Assembly (NCBI RefSeq): GCF_014839805.1
Contig: NC_051134.1
Span: forward strand, 7,471,170 to 7,535,169
Source: Manduca sexta
Lineage: Eukaryota > Arthropoda > Insecta > Lepidoptera > Sphingidae
Direction of reading: 5' to 3'
Length of the DNA stretch: 64,000 bases
This document shows, piece after piece, positions 52,884 to 62,667 of this stretch; the first letter of the stretch is position 1; each line of letters begins with the position of its first letter. Below the pieces are notes generated by a model. It saw nothing but the letters and a program-made list of their open reading frames with translations, had not been told where the DNA came from and searched no databases. Position numbers and translations under genes: made by a program.

Positions 52884-53093
52884 CGCGCCGGCGGCGTGTG
52901 CGCCTGCGCCCGCGCATCCGCGCGCCCCCGCCCGCACCGCGCCGACGCCCCTCCGCTCCGCCCCGCAGCACCACCAGACACACACCGCGTCACCACCGCG
53001 CACACAACGCACACAACTCACAACACACACTACTATAATATATCGCTGGACACCTAGTTGCTTAACAGTAAAGGGCTTTTGCAAAGGTAACAA

Positions 53094-53780
53094 TTACTTA
53101 AGTATACAAATTTATCTGTAAATGAGTTGCCCTCTCAATGCATACTATTTTACAACTTGAAAGTGTTTACGAAATTATAAGATCATTGAAATGTGTGTAA
53201 AAAGGTATAAAGTAAGTTTTGGCGCGCTAACTTTAAGTTATAATAATATAATATCATTAATTGTTGTTCCTACCACGGCAACATTTATCGTACAAGCGAT
53301 TTAAAACTTGTGTAGTTACACAATGAGAGCTAAATGAGAGTTGGCGGGAGATTTCGACGAGATCGCGTTCGCACGTCGCGAGCGCGGCACGCGAAGTGCT
53401 GTGGGTAGAGAGCGGGCGGTGCGCCGCGGCGAGCGCGCGCCTCTCACTGCCGCCGAGCGCCGTCCGTCGGCCGCCGCACCAACATCTCTCGCACAGCATC
53501 GCCGCCGATTCTTTTCTCACTAATGTACGAGTTGTCACGTGCCGCCCTCTTCAAAAACAAATCAACATTCAACTGCAGACGCGCGTATTCGCCTTATTGG
53601 TTTTACTGGAGTATGTAAGCGGGTAGTGAAATCTGGTTTCACAACAGTCGGTCAGTAATTAAGTATACCTAACTAAAACCTGTTTTTTTTTATTTATATC
53701 TATATCAAGTTAATGTAAATATAATATTGATATTATATTGTTACATTTTATTATATAAATTTAATATCACTTACAATTAT
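53094..53780. other. CpG-rich patch and A/T-rich flank upstream of the candidate exon
   Basis: A strongly CpG-rich block lies at 53340-53525. It could be a promoter or 5' UTR for the minus-strand gene. Frames are open on both strands, as expected from the composition, and none shows a domain. The rest is A/T-rich. Confidence 0.35.
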
Positions 53781-53903
53781 TATGTCAGGGCGCCGTAAGA
53801 CGATTTCGGGGTTCAAAAAATAAACGCCTCAACTTGACAATGCTACATCAGGGGCGGCGCACGCGGTCCCGGCGATTACGGCGCTGTCGATACACGATAC
53901 GCA

Positions 53904-53940
53904 TATAAAAAGAGCTCGAGTCATTCCGTTCCATTTTCGT
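53904..53940 (+). promoter_or_regulatory. TATA-type core promoter candidate
   Basis: A perfect TATAAAA at 53904-53910 is followed about 15-30 bp later by tcattcc and ttcgttcc, which could serve as initiator. The downstream leader-like sequence is interrupted by the gypsy insertion at 54008 and would resume at 61411. The unit could be a host promoter or part of an older LTR; no gene body was identified. Confidence 0.4.
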
Positions 53941-54008
53941 TCCATTTCATTCACGTCATTAACACTAAACACACGCGTTCGGAGTCTAATAAGGAGTTAC
54001 ATGTGCGT

Positions 54009-54211
54009 TGAAGTGTGTGTATGCTCCCTAAGTTTATTACTTGTTATGAACACTCCTTTATGTAACGTTTAATGCTAGGTAAGTAGTTTTACTTCAATCT
54101 GCATTGATTGCATTATTGTATGTTTTTTATATTTTAATTATTATTCAATATACTACATTCATTATGATCGGTTGTCTCATTTAAGAAGTCTCTAGGACCC
54201 CCAACATTTCA
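54009..54211 (+). repeat. 5' LTR of the gypsy element
   Basis: The 203-bp LTR begins TGAAGTG and ends CATTTCA. It matches 61208-61410 except for one base (gctaggtaag here, gctaagtaag there). No strong TATA box was seen inside it. Confidence 0.95.
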
Positions 54212-54229
54212 TGGCGACCCTGCCTTAAG
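54212..54229 (+). other. Primer-binding site
   Basis: TGGCGACCCTGCC directly follows the LTR. TGG is the complement of a tRNA CCA end. The start TGGCGACC is like the tRNA-Arg primer site I recall for mdg1/412; the exact tRNA was not matched. Confidence 0.75.
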
Positions 54230-54279
54230 AGTCTGCCAAGGGGCAAAATAAAGTTTTGTTGTTGTGTGAAGAATCCAAA

Positions 54280-54567
54280 ATGTGTCGCTCTACAGTCGAG
54301 AAAGAAGAGGTTTTCCTAAACCAGAATGCGGCAGGTGGAAACAATGACGCCCTGCTAAAGGACATCGGAGGACACTTGGAGCGAATGAGCATCATTACCA
54401 TCATCATCCTCGTCGCAATTTCTGTCTTGGTAATATACTTTCTTTTAAAATACTACCGAAGCTGCCATCGCCATTGGATAAATGAAGAAATCGGTCTAAG
54501 CGCCATACAACGCATAAGGGCATCCGTGCGAGGACGGGTAATGTCTGACGGAACATCTGCTAACTGA
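54280..54567 (+). CDS. Small single-pass membrane protein ORF of the gypsy element
   Basis: From the ATG at 54280 the frame encodes 95 residues. Upstream in-frame TTG codons were not chosen. The N-terminus (MCRSTVEKEE, NQNAAGGNND) is polar. Residues about 41-63 (IITIIILVAISVLVIYFLLKYY) form one clear membrane helix, followed by a basic tail (RSCHRHW, RIRASVRGR). That would place the tail in the cytosol. It lies between the primer-binding site and gag, where mdg1/412-type elements often have short ORFs; a similar NQNAAG motif is familiar to me from other insect elements, but I could not check. Its role is unknown. It is not an env: there is no signal peptide, cleavage site or ectodomain. Confidence 0.7.
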   Translation: MCRSTVEKEEVFLNQNAAGGNNDALLKDIGGHLERMSIITIIILVAISVLVIYFLLKYYRSCHRHWINEEIGLSAIQRIRASVRGRVMSDGTSAN

Positions 54568-54839
54568 CCAGCCAACATTTTAACATCAACTAGTACCTAT
54601 TTAATTCGGCAATTAATTGTGAATATCAGTGATGAAAATTATATGTTTTAGCATAAAAACTTAAAAGACATAAAACAGTGCACAAAGTCTCAGTGAATAT
54701 GATACCTAGCAAGTAAACTGCAACGTGTGAAATATTTCTGTGCCGTTTCGCAATAATTATGGTTATTTGATTCTTTTGTTTTTAACATGAAGTAATTGAC
54801 TAATGTTTTGATAATTTTAAGTGATGTTTAATTTAGATT
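54568..54839 (+). other. Gypsy leader between the small ORF and gag
   Basis: This is A/T-rich with no frame. It may hold the packaging signal or splice sites, none of which could be identified. Confidence 0.4.
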
Positions 54840-56024
54840 ATGACTGATGTTTTAATAGAGAAATATGAGGCTCTGGTAGATATTAGAAAATACTTAATTA
54901 AGAAGGGACAGGCTAGATATAAGGGTACTGTTATTAAGACAAAGTTAGATGAAGCGAACTATATCTTTGAGGAATGTACGAAAATTTTGTTACTGTTAGA
55001 TAAGGGTAAAGATAAGAAGTTAGTACCCGCGGCATTAGATATTTTTCAGAATATTAAGAATATTTTTGAGGAAATAAATAGTTTGTGTATTTTCCCAAAA
55101 AATAAATCTGTAAAAATGGAATTTGATTTAAAAGTGGCTTGTAATTTGCTTCCGGCAATGGACGGTATTGAGGCGACAACCAAACGTTTGATAGACTCGT
55201 TGGAGATGTATGCGGATATGTTGGATGAGAAAGGTAAGACCCTACTTGTAACATTTGTTCTTAAAAGTAGATTATCAGAAAATGCGAAATTACGAATTAC
55301 AGGTAATTATAAGAGCATTGAGGAGTTAATTAAAGATATGAGATGCCATTTACTGACAAAAAAATCGTTTATGGCTATACAGACAAAGCTACTACATTTA
55401 CAACAAGGTTCGACTTCTATTGAAGAGTATGGTACCGAAATAGAAAGATTGTTTACTGAACTCACTCTATCACAATCGGAAGGTAATTCAGACACAGCTG
55501 GGATTTTAAAACCTTTAAATGAAAAGCTTGCCATTAAACAATTTTCAGAAGGACTACGCAGTTCAAAGTTGAGTACAATCATCTCCGCTCGCAACTATAG
55601 CAGCCTAAAAGATGCCATCCAAGCTGCGAAAGAAGAAGATACTACATCCCAGTCACTGTCAGGTAACGTCATGCATGTATTTAAACGTGGACAAGGGTTT
55701 AATAATAATAATTCAAGGCGGTATCATAATTTCAGTAATAATCGTGGTCAATATAATAACAATTACAGTCGTGGTCAGTATGGTATTTGTGATTATCAGA
55801 GAAACAAATTGCGTGCAAATTATAGAGGACATACAGGAAACCGGTACAATAACCGTGTTTCATCGAACTATAATAGGGGTCAACGAGGTAGTAGAGCTCC
55901 GAGATATTTTAGGAACAGTAACAAAAATGTATTTTCAGCGGAACAGAAAAATGCCAATCAGCACACCGATACTAGACATGACAAAGAATTAGAAGCTTCT
56001 AGTAGCCAGTTTTTTCGATCTTAA
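54840..56024 (+). CDS. Gag structural protein of the gypsy element
   Basis: The protein has 394 residues starting at the ATG at 54840 and forms the particle that packages element RNA. The first two thirds are helical. The segment LLHLQQGSTSIEEYGTEIE to KQFSEGLRSSKLSTIISAR is the capsid pattern of Ty3/gypsy Gag proteins. The C-terminal quarter (about residues 280-365) is rich in Arg, Gly, Asn and Tyr (NNRGQYNNNYSRGQYG) and lacks the usual CCHC zinc knuckle; the basic stretch probably binds RNA instead. The stop at 56022 overlaps the start of the pol frame by 32 bases. Codon usage is A/T-rich like pol. Confidence 0.93.
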   Translation: MTDVLIEKYEALVDIRKYLIKKGQARYKGTVIKTKLDEANYIFEECTKILLLLDKGKDKKLVPAALDIFQNIKNIFEEINSLCIFPKNKSVKMEFDLKVACNLLPAMDGIEATTKRLIDSLEMYADMLDEKGKTLLVTFVLKSRLSENAKLRITGNYKSIEELIKDMRCHLLTKKSFMAIQTKLLHLQQGSTSIEEYGTEIERLFTELTLSQSEGNSDTAGILKPLNEKLAIKQFSEGLRSSKLSTIISARNYSSLKDAIQAAKEEDTTSQSLSGNVMHVFKRGQGFNNNNSRRYHNFSNNRGQYNNNYSRGQYGICDYQRNKLRANYRGHTGNRYNNRVSSNYNRGQRGSRAPRYFRNSNKNVFSAEQKNANQHTDTRHDKELEASSSQFFRS

Positions 56025-58933
56025 GCATTGTATATTATCAAATCTGGGCAATGCAAAATATATAAATTTTAATGTTAATAACATTAAATATTATTGGCTC
56101 GTAGATACAGGTGCTACGTTATCAATTATTAAAAGTGAAGCCTTACCAAGTAGTATCATTGTGCAAAGAGATGAAACTTTGATTAATGGAATCGGTGGTC
56201 AAAAACGTTCTCAAGGTTCAGTAAATTTAACGTTAAAGCAAAATTGTGCAACGTTTATGCATACATTTCATATATTTGATTCCTTACCATTGAAGGCAGA
56301 TGGAATAGTAGGTCTAGATTTTTTAAATAAATTTCAAGCTAATATTAATTTACATACTAATACTTTGACATTATATAATCATGGAGAGACATATTATTTT
56401 AATTTTATTGATGAGCATAGTAGATTGTGTAATGAGCTGACAATACCCGCCCGTTCTGAGTCGATTCATTATATATACGTAAATAAAAACGAGAAAGATG
56501 ATGTAATCGTCTGTGGAAGAGAGTTAGCGAAGGATATTTTTCTTGCAAATGCAATAGTAAGAGTGAAAAATAACAGAATCCCTATTAAAATTCTTAACAC
56601 TAGTGAAAAAGATATAAACATACCGACTTTCGTACCTGAATTACAATGTTTAAATGATTACAATATTTGTCAATTTAATAATAGTATAATCGACGTTTTT
56701 AGAATTCAAACACTACTATCTCAGCTTAAATTGGATTATTTAAATGAGGAAGAGAGACAGTCTATTGAAGCGATTTGCGCAAAATATTCTGATGTTTTTT
56801 ATATTGACGGTGATAAGTTATCAACTACAAACATCTATGAGCAGTCTATTACTGTTAAACCAAACTTTACACCAGTATATGTTAAACAATATAGATTACC
56901 ACAGTCATTAAAACCAGAGATAGCTAAACAGGTTAATAAAATGATAGATGATGACATTATAGAAGAATCAAACAGTGAATGGTCAAGTCCAATTTTATTA
57001 GTGCCAAAAAAGAGTAAAGAAGGAACTGAAAAGAAATGGCGATTAGTGGTAGATTATAGAAAGGTGAATGAGACAATTTGTGACGATAAATTTCCTTTGC
57101 CAAATATAAATGAAATTTTAGACTCTCTGTCTGGGGCTGTGTATTTCACTCACCTTGACCTTCATCAAGGTTATTATCAAGTACAATTAGAACCTAACAG
57201 TCGTAAATTAACAGCGTTTACCACTGGAACAGGTCAATTTCAAATGAAACGTTTACCTATGGGGCTCAAGATAAGTCCAAGTGCATTTAGCCGCATGATG
57301 TCAGTAGCAATGTCTGGTTTGACTTATGAAAAATGCTTAATATATCAAGATGATCTCATTGTTTTCGGTAGAAATCTGCATATGCATAATCATAATTTAA
57401 TAAGTATAATGGAGAGGTTAAGGAAAGTAAATTTAAAATTAAACCCGCTAAAATGCGAATTTTTAAAGAAAGAAATTCTTTATCTGGGTCACGTTGTTTC
57501 AGAAAAGGGTGTTTTACCCGATCCAGAAAAAACAAATGTATTAATAAATTACCCTACGCCAAAAAACGCCGAAGAAGTTAAGCGATTTGTAGCTTTTTGC
57601 AACTATTACCGGAAATTCATAAAATCATTTTCAGAAATAGCTATACCATTAAATAAATTATGTAGGAAAAATGAACCATTTATTTGGACTGACGAATGCC
57701 AACATGCCTTTGAATATCTTAAGAGTGTCTTAATTTCTTCACCAATATTACAATATCCCGATTTTTCGAGTAATAATGAATTTATAGTACAGACAGATGC
57801 TTCAGTTACAGCGATAGGCGCTGTGCTGTGCAATAAAGACTTAAGACCTATAGCGTATGCAAGTAGGCCTTTAAACAAAGCAGAGAAGAATTATCCTACT
57901 ATACAAAAAGAGCTTTTGGCAATAGTTTGGTCTGTAAAATATTTTAGACCATATCTATATGGAAGAGAATTCACAATAATGACAGATCACAAACCTTTAG
58001 TTTATCTTTTTGGTATGAAAGATCCTTCAAGTAGGCTTCTTAAATTTCGGTTAATATTAGAAGAATTTAATTTCAAAATTGTTTATGTACGAGGAAAAGA
58101 AAATGTTGTTGCAGATGCTTTGTCTAGAATATGTATAACATCAGAAGAATTAAAAGATATGCAAGCACAAGTTGTAGCTATTATGACTAGGGCGCAAAAA
58201 CGGAAAATAGATGAGTTGAATAAAAATAAGGATGATAATGAGAAAACGGAGTTTAGTAAATCCCCTGACTATTGGTCTGGCCAACCAAGAGTTGTGGATA
58301 TGTTAAGAAAACCGTTTGGCTCAGTAGAAATGAGATTTAGTAAAGGTAGTGAACTAAAAGGATTGAGAGATAATGACATGATAACTGACGTATTTGAATG
58401 TTTTGAATTTTCAACGGAAAGAAAGATAATTTACATCAATCTTGATTTCAAGGCACATTTTACGCGAGCCGAATTTGTGCAGAAATTAAGTTTATTTTGT
58501 GATAAGTTACGAATTGATGAAGTGTGTATGATTAAAACTGATAATAATATAGATTTTATTAAAAGCGTTTGTGATGAAATATCGAATTTAGAAAAATGGT
58601 CCGGACCACGCATTTGTATTCTAAGAGGAGTAAAAAGGATTAGTGATGACAAAGAAAAACGTATTATTATGAATGATTTTCACATACTACCAACTAGCGG
58701 ACACGCTGGGGTGCGTAGAATGGTAAATACCATTAAAAAGAGATATTATTGGCCAAGTATAGAAAAAGACGTCCAAGGATTTGTAAAAAAGTGTACGAAG
58801 TGTCAAAAATCAAAGCACTTTCGTTATATAAAAGAACCGATGGAAATAACTACAACGGCTTCCTCGGCTTTTCAAAAAATTTATTTAGATGTAGTGGGAC
58901 CTTTATGTAGAGACATCGATGGTAATTGTTATA
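55993..58933 (+). CDS. Pol polyprotein, first part: protease, RT, RNase H, integrase start
   Basis: This frame lies +1 to gag and has no ATG near its start, so it is probably made as Gag-Pol by frameshifting. Protease: WLVDTGATLS, catalytic Asp at 56104. Reverse transcriptase: RLVVDYRKVN, FTHLDLHQGYYQV, MPMGL-like RLPMGLK and the catalytic YQDD at 57343-57354. RNase H: QTDAS (57793), KELLAIV, TDHKPL. Integrase zinc finger: FHILPTSGH with CTKCQKSK, then the first catalytic Asp in YLDVVGP. The frame stays open until the mariner copy at 58934 cuts it after GNCY. About 980 residues remain on this side. Confidence 0.95.
56010..56018 (+). promoter_or_regulatory. Probable +1 ribosomal frameshift site between gag and pol
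   Basis: Gag reads CAG TTT TTT CGA TCT TAA here. Pol is in the +1 frame and reads TTC GAT CTT from 56014. A ribosome with tRNA-Phe on UUU, paused at the rare-type codon CGA, could slip one base to UUC. A UUU-CGN site of this kind causes +1 shifting in influenza A PA-X. Confidence 0.55.
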
Positions 58934-60239
58934 CCTAGTCTTGCCATAAATATTGTAATAAAGAAAAAAGAAAATTGTTAACTGCAAATAACATTTATTA
59001 CTTTTACAGTGTGTCAGTTTAATACATAAATATAAAACAATTAAAAATATAAAAAGCTTATTCGAAGTGGTCTCCATTGGCTGCAATACAGTCCTTTAAA
59101 CGATGAGGCCAGTTATCAATAGAAGCACGCACTCTTTCCATGGGAAAATTCTTCACTGCCAATCGTATAGATTGTTTTAGGGACTCAAATTATCATGGCG
59201 TTTAGAGCAAGCTGTACTCTCTAAAACTGACCACAAATCATAATCCAGCGGATTAAGATCGGGACTAGACGACGGCCAGTCTTCAGCTCTGATGAAGTCC
59301 GAAACGTTCGATTCCAACCAAGACTGCGTGGACCGAGCTTTATGACCCGGCGCCGAGTCTTGCTGGAAGGACCATACTTGGTTATTGAACATGGTGATGT
59401 TAAGGGGCTTAACTACCTTCTCAAGAATGGTATCTTGATACACTTGTGCCGATGTTTTGATACCTTTTTCACAAAAATATGGCTCAGTCACTCCTTCATA
59501 GTTAACACCCCACCAAACCATCACTGAAGTCGGATAATGTCCACGTTGCACTCTGTCGACTAATTGGGAAGCTTCCTTAGAGCTTTGAGCATAAATACGG
59601 TCATTTTGTTTGTTAAAATGTTGCTCAATTGTAAAAATTTTCTCATCCGTAAACAAAATTTTTCTGTGACCTCCCTTTGCGTACCGCTTCAGTAGTTGTT
59701 TCGATTTTACCACCCTATTCTTCTTTAAATTATCAGTTAAGAAATGGCCAGTGCGTCTCTTATAGGCTGCAAGTCCTAAGTCATCTTTTAAAATACGCGA
59801 CATGGTTCTAGGTGCTATCTTCATTTCCCGAGATAAAATCTTTTGCTTTCGGACAGGATTTCTTCGAATTCTTTCCCTTACTGCTTTGACCACCTTTTTC
59901 GTACGAACACTACGTGGACGGCCAGATCTTTTTCTGTCACAAACAGAGGAGGTCTCATTGTACCTATTAATAGCCCGGTACACAAACATTTTACTAATAC
60001 CAAGTGTATGGAGAGTTTTAAAAATTGCATTTGGCTCCATACCTACTTTGTGTAATGCTATCACAGCGATTCGGTTCTCTTTATCACCCCACACCATTTT
60101 AATATCGCAAAATATTTTACAATGTATTGGCGCCAAAATGAGAAAACACAATGAACAATCGTATAAAAATGACAGATTCGAAATTCAAATGTAATATTTT
60201 TTTATAATTAAGTGTAACAGTATTTATGGCCAGACTAAG
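58934..60239 (-). mobile_element. maT-type mariner (DD37D), copy 2, nested in gypsy integrase
   Basis: The 1306-bp copy has the same TIRs as 46743-48049 and is flanked by TA at 58932-58933 and 60240-60241. With this boundary the pol frame is continuous across the insertion; moving the TA two bases outward puts a stop in pol, so the boundary used here is favoured. The insertion must be younger than the gypsy element. Confidence 0.95.
59177..60097 (-). pseudogene. Mariner transposase, copy 2, frameshifted
   Basis: The frame starts at 60097 (MVWGDKENR) and equals copy 1 up to CSKRHDNL, then ends at a premature stop. The cause is one missing C at about 59186 (actcaaatt here, actccaaatt in copy 1). 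One substitution changes Ser to Asn in GVNYEG. The catalytic residues are all upstream of the break, but the last 40 or so residues are lost, so it is probably inactive. The TIRs could still be moved by copy 1. Confidence 0.92.
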
Positions 60240-60241
60240 TA

Positions 60242-60987
60242 TATTGACTATTCAGTGCGAACTGTCTAAATTTGTACTAGCTATTCCCCTTAAAAATAAA
60301 GAGACCATGTCCATAGCTGATGCGTTCGTAAGACATTTTATTTTAATATTTGGCATTCCTGAAACCATAGCTACAGATCGAGGAACAGAATTTATCTCCG
60401 CAACCATGGAACAGGTTTGTAAGCTTCTTAATATAAAAAAAATATCTTCAACAGCCTACCATCACCAATCGATAGGAGCTCTTGAAAATGCGCACAAAAC
60501 TCTGAGTGCATTTTTAAGGATTCAGTGCGAAAAAAATATAGACACATGGAACTATTGGCTACCGTATTGGTGTTTTAGTTTCAACAATACGGTCCATTCG
60601 GAAACAAATTATACGCCATTTGAACTAGTTTTTGGGAAACTCTGTCGAGTACCTAGTACAATTTCTGAGCCTGTAGAACCCTTATACAATAATGATAATT
60701 ATTCATTACAGTTAAAATATCGCTTACAAGCAGCCCATGCCGATGCAAAGAACAATTTACTTAATAAAAAATATAAAAGAAAAGAATTGTACGATAGGAC
60801 AATGAATCCGATTAAATATCAAACAGATGATTTAGTTTTGGTAAAAAATGAGACAGGTAGCAAACTAGATGTAATTTATGAGGGTCCCTACATAGTTATA
60901 GAAGATTTAGGTTGTAATCTTAGGATAAATAAAAATAATAAAATAGAATTAATTCATAAGAATAGAACTAGGCCGTACTACCAATAA
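60242..60987 (+). CDS. Pol polyprotein, second part: integrase core and C-terminus
   Basis: This is the rest of the gypsy integrase beyond the mariner insertion. It contains the second and third catalytic acids (ATDRGTEF and SIGALENAH), then FNNTVHSETNYTPFELVFG, a standard Ty3/gypsy integrase motif. The C-terminus has a KYQTDDLVLVKN SH3-like segment and ends TRPYYQ. Integrase inserts the DNA copy into the genome. It cannot work here because the first catalytic Asp and the zinc finger lie on the other side of the insertion. An ATG in the mariner TIR (60226) opens this frame but is unlikely to matter. Confidence 0.93.
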
Positions 60988-61207
60988 ATTTATGTCTTGT
61001 ATGGACATCATTTAAGTTTTATTGATTATATATAATTAAGTAAGACAGATATAAGTTGAGTATATAAGTTAAACAGACATTGCAATGTTCTAATATATAT
61101 ATTTTTCTATAGTGAATATGTAATAAGTATGTAATAGAGGTAGTTTAAAGGAAAAAAAAAAAAAAAAATTACACCATTCATTTTTTTTTTTTCCTTGCCT
61201 TGGGAGG
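60988..61207 (+). other. Gypsy 3' non-coding region and purine tract
   Basis: This is A/T-rich, with a long A run near 61151 and a long T run near 61180. The bases ttgggagg immediately before the 3' LTR (61200-61207) are a short polypurine tract that would prime plus-strand synthesis. No env frame is present. Confidence 0.7.
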
Positions 61208-61410
61208 TGAAGTGTGTGTATGCTCCCTAAGTTTATTACTTGTTATGAACACTCCTTTATGTAACGTTTAATGCTAAGTAAGTAGTTTTACTTCAATCTG
61301 CATTGATTGCATTATTGTATGTTTTTTATATTTTAATTATTATTCAATATACTACATTCATTATGATCGGTTGTCTCATTTAAGAAGTCTCTAGGACCCC
61401 CAACATTTCA
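61208..61410 (+). repeat. 3' LTR of the gypsy element
   Basis: The 203-bp sequence is identical to the 5' LTR at 54009-54211 except for one base. It is followed by gcgt, the second copy of the target duplication. Confidence 0.95.
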
Positions 61411-61600
61411 GCGTAAAACCGACATTGCGTCAAATTCAAGCGAATTTCTGTATTTTTCAACAGCCAGTGCAACAGCTACGGCGGCGGCGCGTAACTAGTT
61501 CGGCGCGGTGCGCCCGTGATTGACGAGGTAGGCGTGAGGGAGAACGGTGCGGATAAGGAACTAAGGAATAGAGATTATGCTGCCAACCAATAATTGCGTT
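61411..61600 (+). other. Host or older-LTR leader continuing from 54008
   Basis: This is the downstream flank of the gypsy insertion. Together with 53904-54008 it forms a GC-rich, leader-like stretch (gctacggcggcggcgcg) after the TATA box. A donor-like gacgaggtaggc follows. No protein frame was recognised. Confidence 0.35.
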
Positions 61601-62195
61601 TCAATATTGCTAAAAATGTGAAGTCACTATGGCGGAACTCAGCCCCGGATCTTTAATTTTTTGGAGACGAGGCAAAATCTGGAAAATGCATTGCAAAAAA
61701 TTTTTTTGCTGTGCCTTTATTTTCTGCCGTTTCTGTGTTCCTTAGCTCTCTGTATAATTTAAAATATCTTATCTAAGTTCATTTTTTTATCTATGCTGTA
61801 CGCTCCTGCTCCTGTAGTTGTGAGAGCTTGGTTTTACACTTATGTCAAATGTGCTATCCTATTTAAATTGCTCTTTGTCGTTGGCGTTTTTTTAATGCAC
61901 TTTGGGTTGAAAGTTATTTTAATAAACTTATGTTAATATTATATAGTTAATACCTTTGTTTAATGTTAATTGTTTATTTATGAGTTCCTATTGGGTTTAA
62001 GTTGTTATAAAATTTTAATTTTATTCCTCCTAAGTATTAATGTTTGTTAGTCACATTATATTTACTTTGTGAACGTTGTGTATACCTGAAGTGGCATGCA
62101 TATCAGCCAATTGTCAACACGCAATACTTTTTTATTTTAGATTTAAGGATATGTATGCTGTTGGTGTACCTTATTAAATAAATAAATAAATATTT
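61601..62195 (+). repeat. LINE-type 3' UTR with (AAAT)n tail
   Basis: The segment is T-rich, lacks a frame and ends gtaccttattaaataaataa followed by further AAAT units. This is the usual 3' end of a CR1/Jockey-group LINE. The 5' boundary is uncertain and the clade is not identified. Confidence 0.45.
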
Positions 62196-62667
62196 TCACT
62201 CCTACCCACTCGACATTGGCAAAATCACTGATGAAACGGTGGAGCCATTTTTAAAAGAAGAAGAATTTGGAGCTACAAGGAAAACTAATATTGAGATTAT
62301 TAGCGCATAAACGCATTCAAAAGTAAATTCCAACTTATGATAGATCAATTGAGAAGAAAGCATCTGAAAGTTTTCCGTCTTTGAAATCTAGGATTCCTCA
62401 GTTGAATTATGATATTTATGAGGGAGAATACAAAAAAAAATGCGATTTCGACACGTTTTAATGATTTTAATACTTAAATTAGAAAATATCGCATCAATTG
62501 CGAGTTATCCTTATTCGTGTAAAAACATTGAGGAATCTGCTCACTGCTACTGAAATAGCATAAAATGAAATCATCTTAATATGTTGAAAATGAGGTAATC
62601 CAGTTTATATCAGATATACAATATACATCTTATGGCCACAGCGTCAGATACAAATAGGCTTTTATCT
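62196..62667. other. Unassigned A/T-rich DNA
   Basis: Short stretches read like decayed coding sequence (for example gatgaaacggtggagcc), but no frame is long enough to identify. Confidence 0.35.

Larger units (their letters stand above)
54009..61410 (+). mobile_element. Ty3/gypsy (mdg1/412-like) LTR retrotransposon, very young
   Basis: The element runs from LTR to LTR with the 4-bp target duplication gcgt at 54005-54008 and 61411-61414. Order: 5' LTR, primer-binding site, small membrane ORF, gag, pol (protease, reverse transcriptase, RNase H, integrase), purine-rich tract, 3' LTR. There is no env. The order PR-RT-RH-IN and the RT motifs place it in Ty3/gypsy; the tRNA-Arg-like primer site and small extra ORF suggest mdg1/412. 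A mariner copy interrupts the integrase, so the element is no longer autonomous. The LTRs differ at one position only. Confidence 0.95.

Noticed and set aside
52673..53121. Plus-strand frames of 62-104 residues
   Set aside because: GC-rich shadows of the minus-strand candidate exon; no donor, acceptor or domain.
54256..54279. Upstream TTG start for the small gypsy ORF
   Set aside because: The ATG at 54280 is eight codons downstream, and eukaryotic initiation at TTG is unlikely.
58932..60243. Alternative mariner boundary with TACCTAG ends
   Set aside because: Removing that longer unit would leave a stop in pol, whereas the CCTAG boundary restores a continuous frame.
54009..61410. Env gene, i.e. 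an errantivirus
   Set aside because: Only about 220 A/T-rich bases lie between the pol stop and the 3' LTR, with no frame; the small upstream ORF lacks env features.
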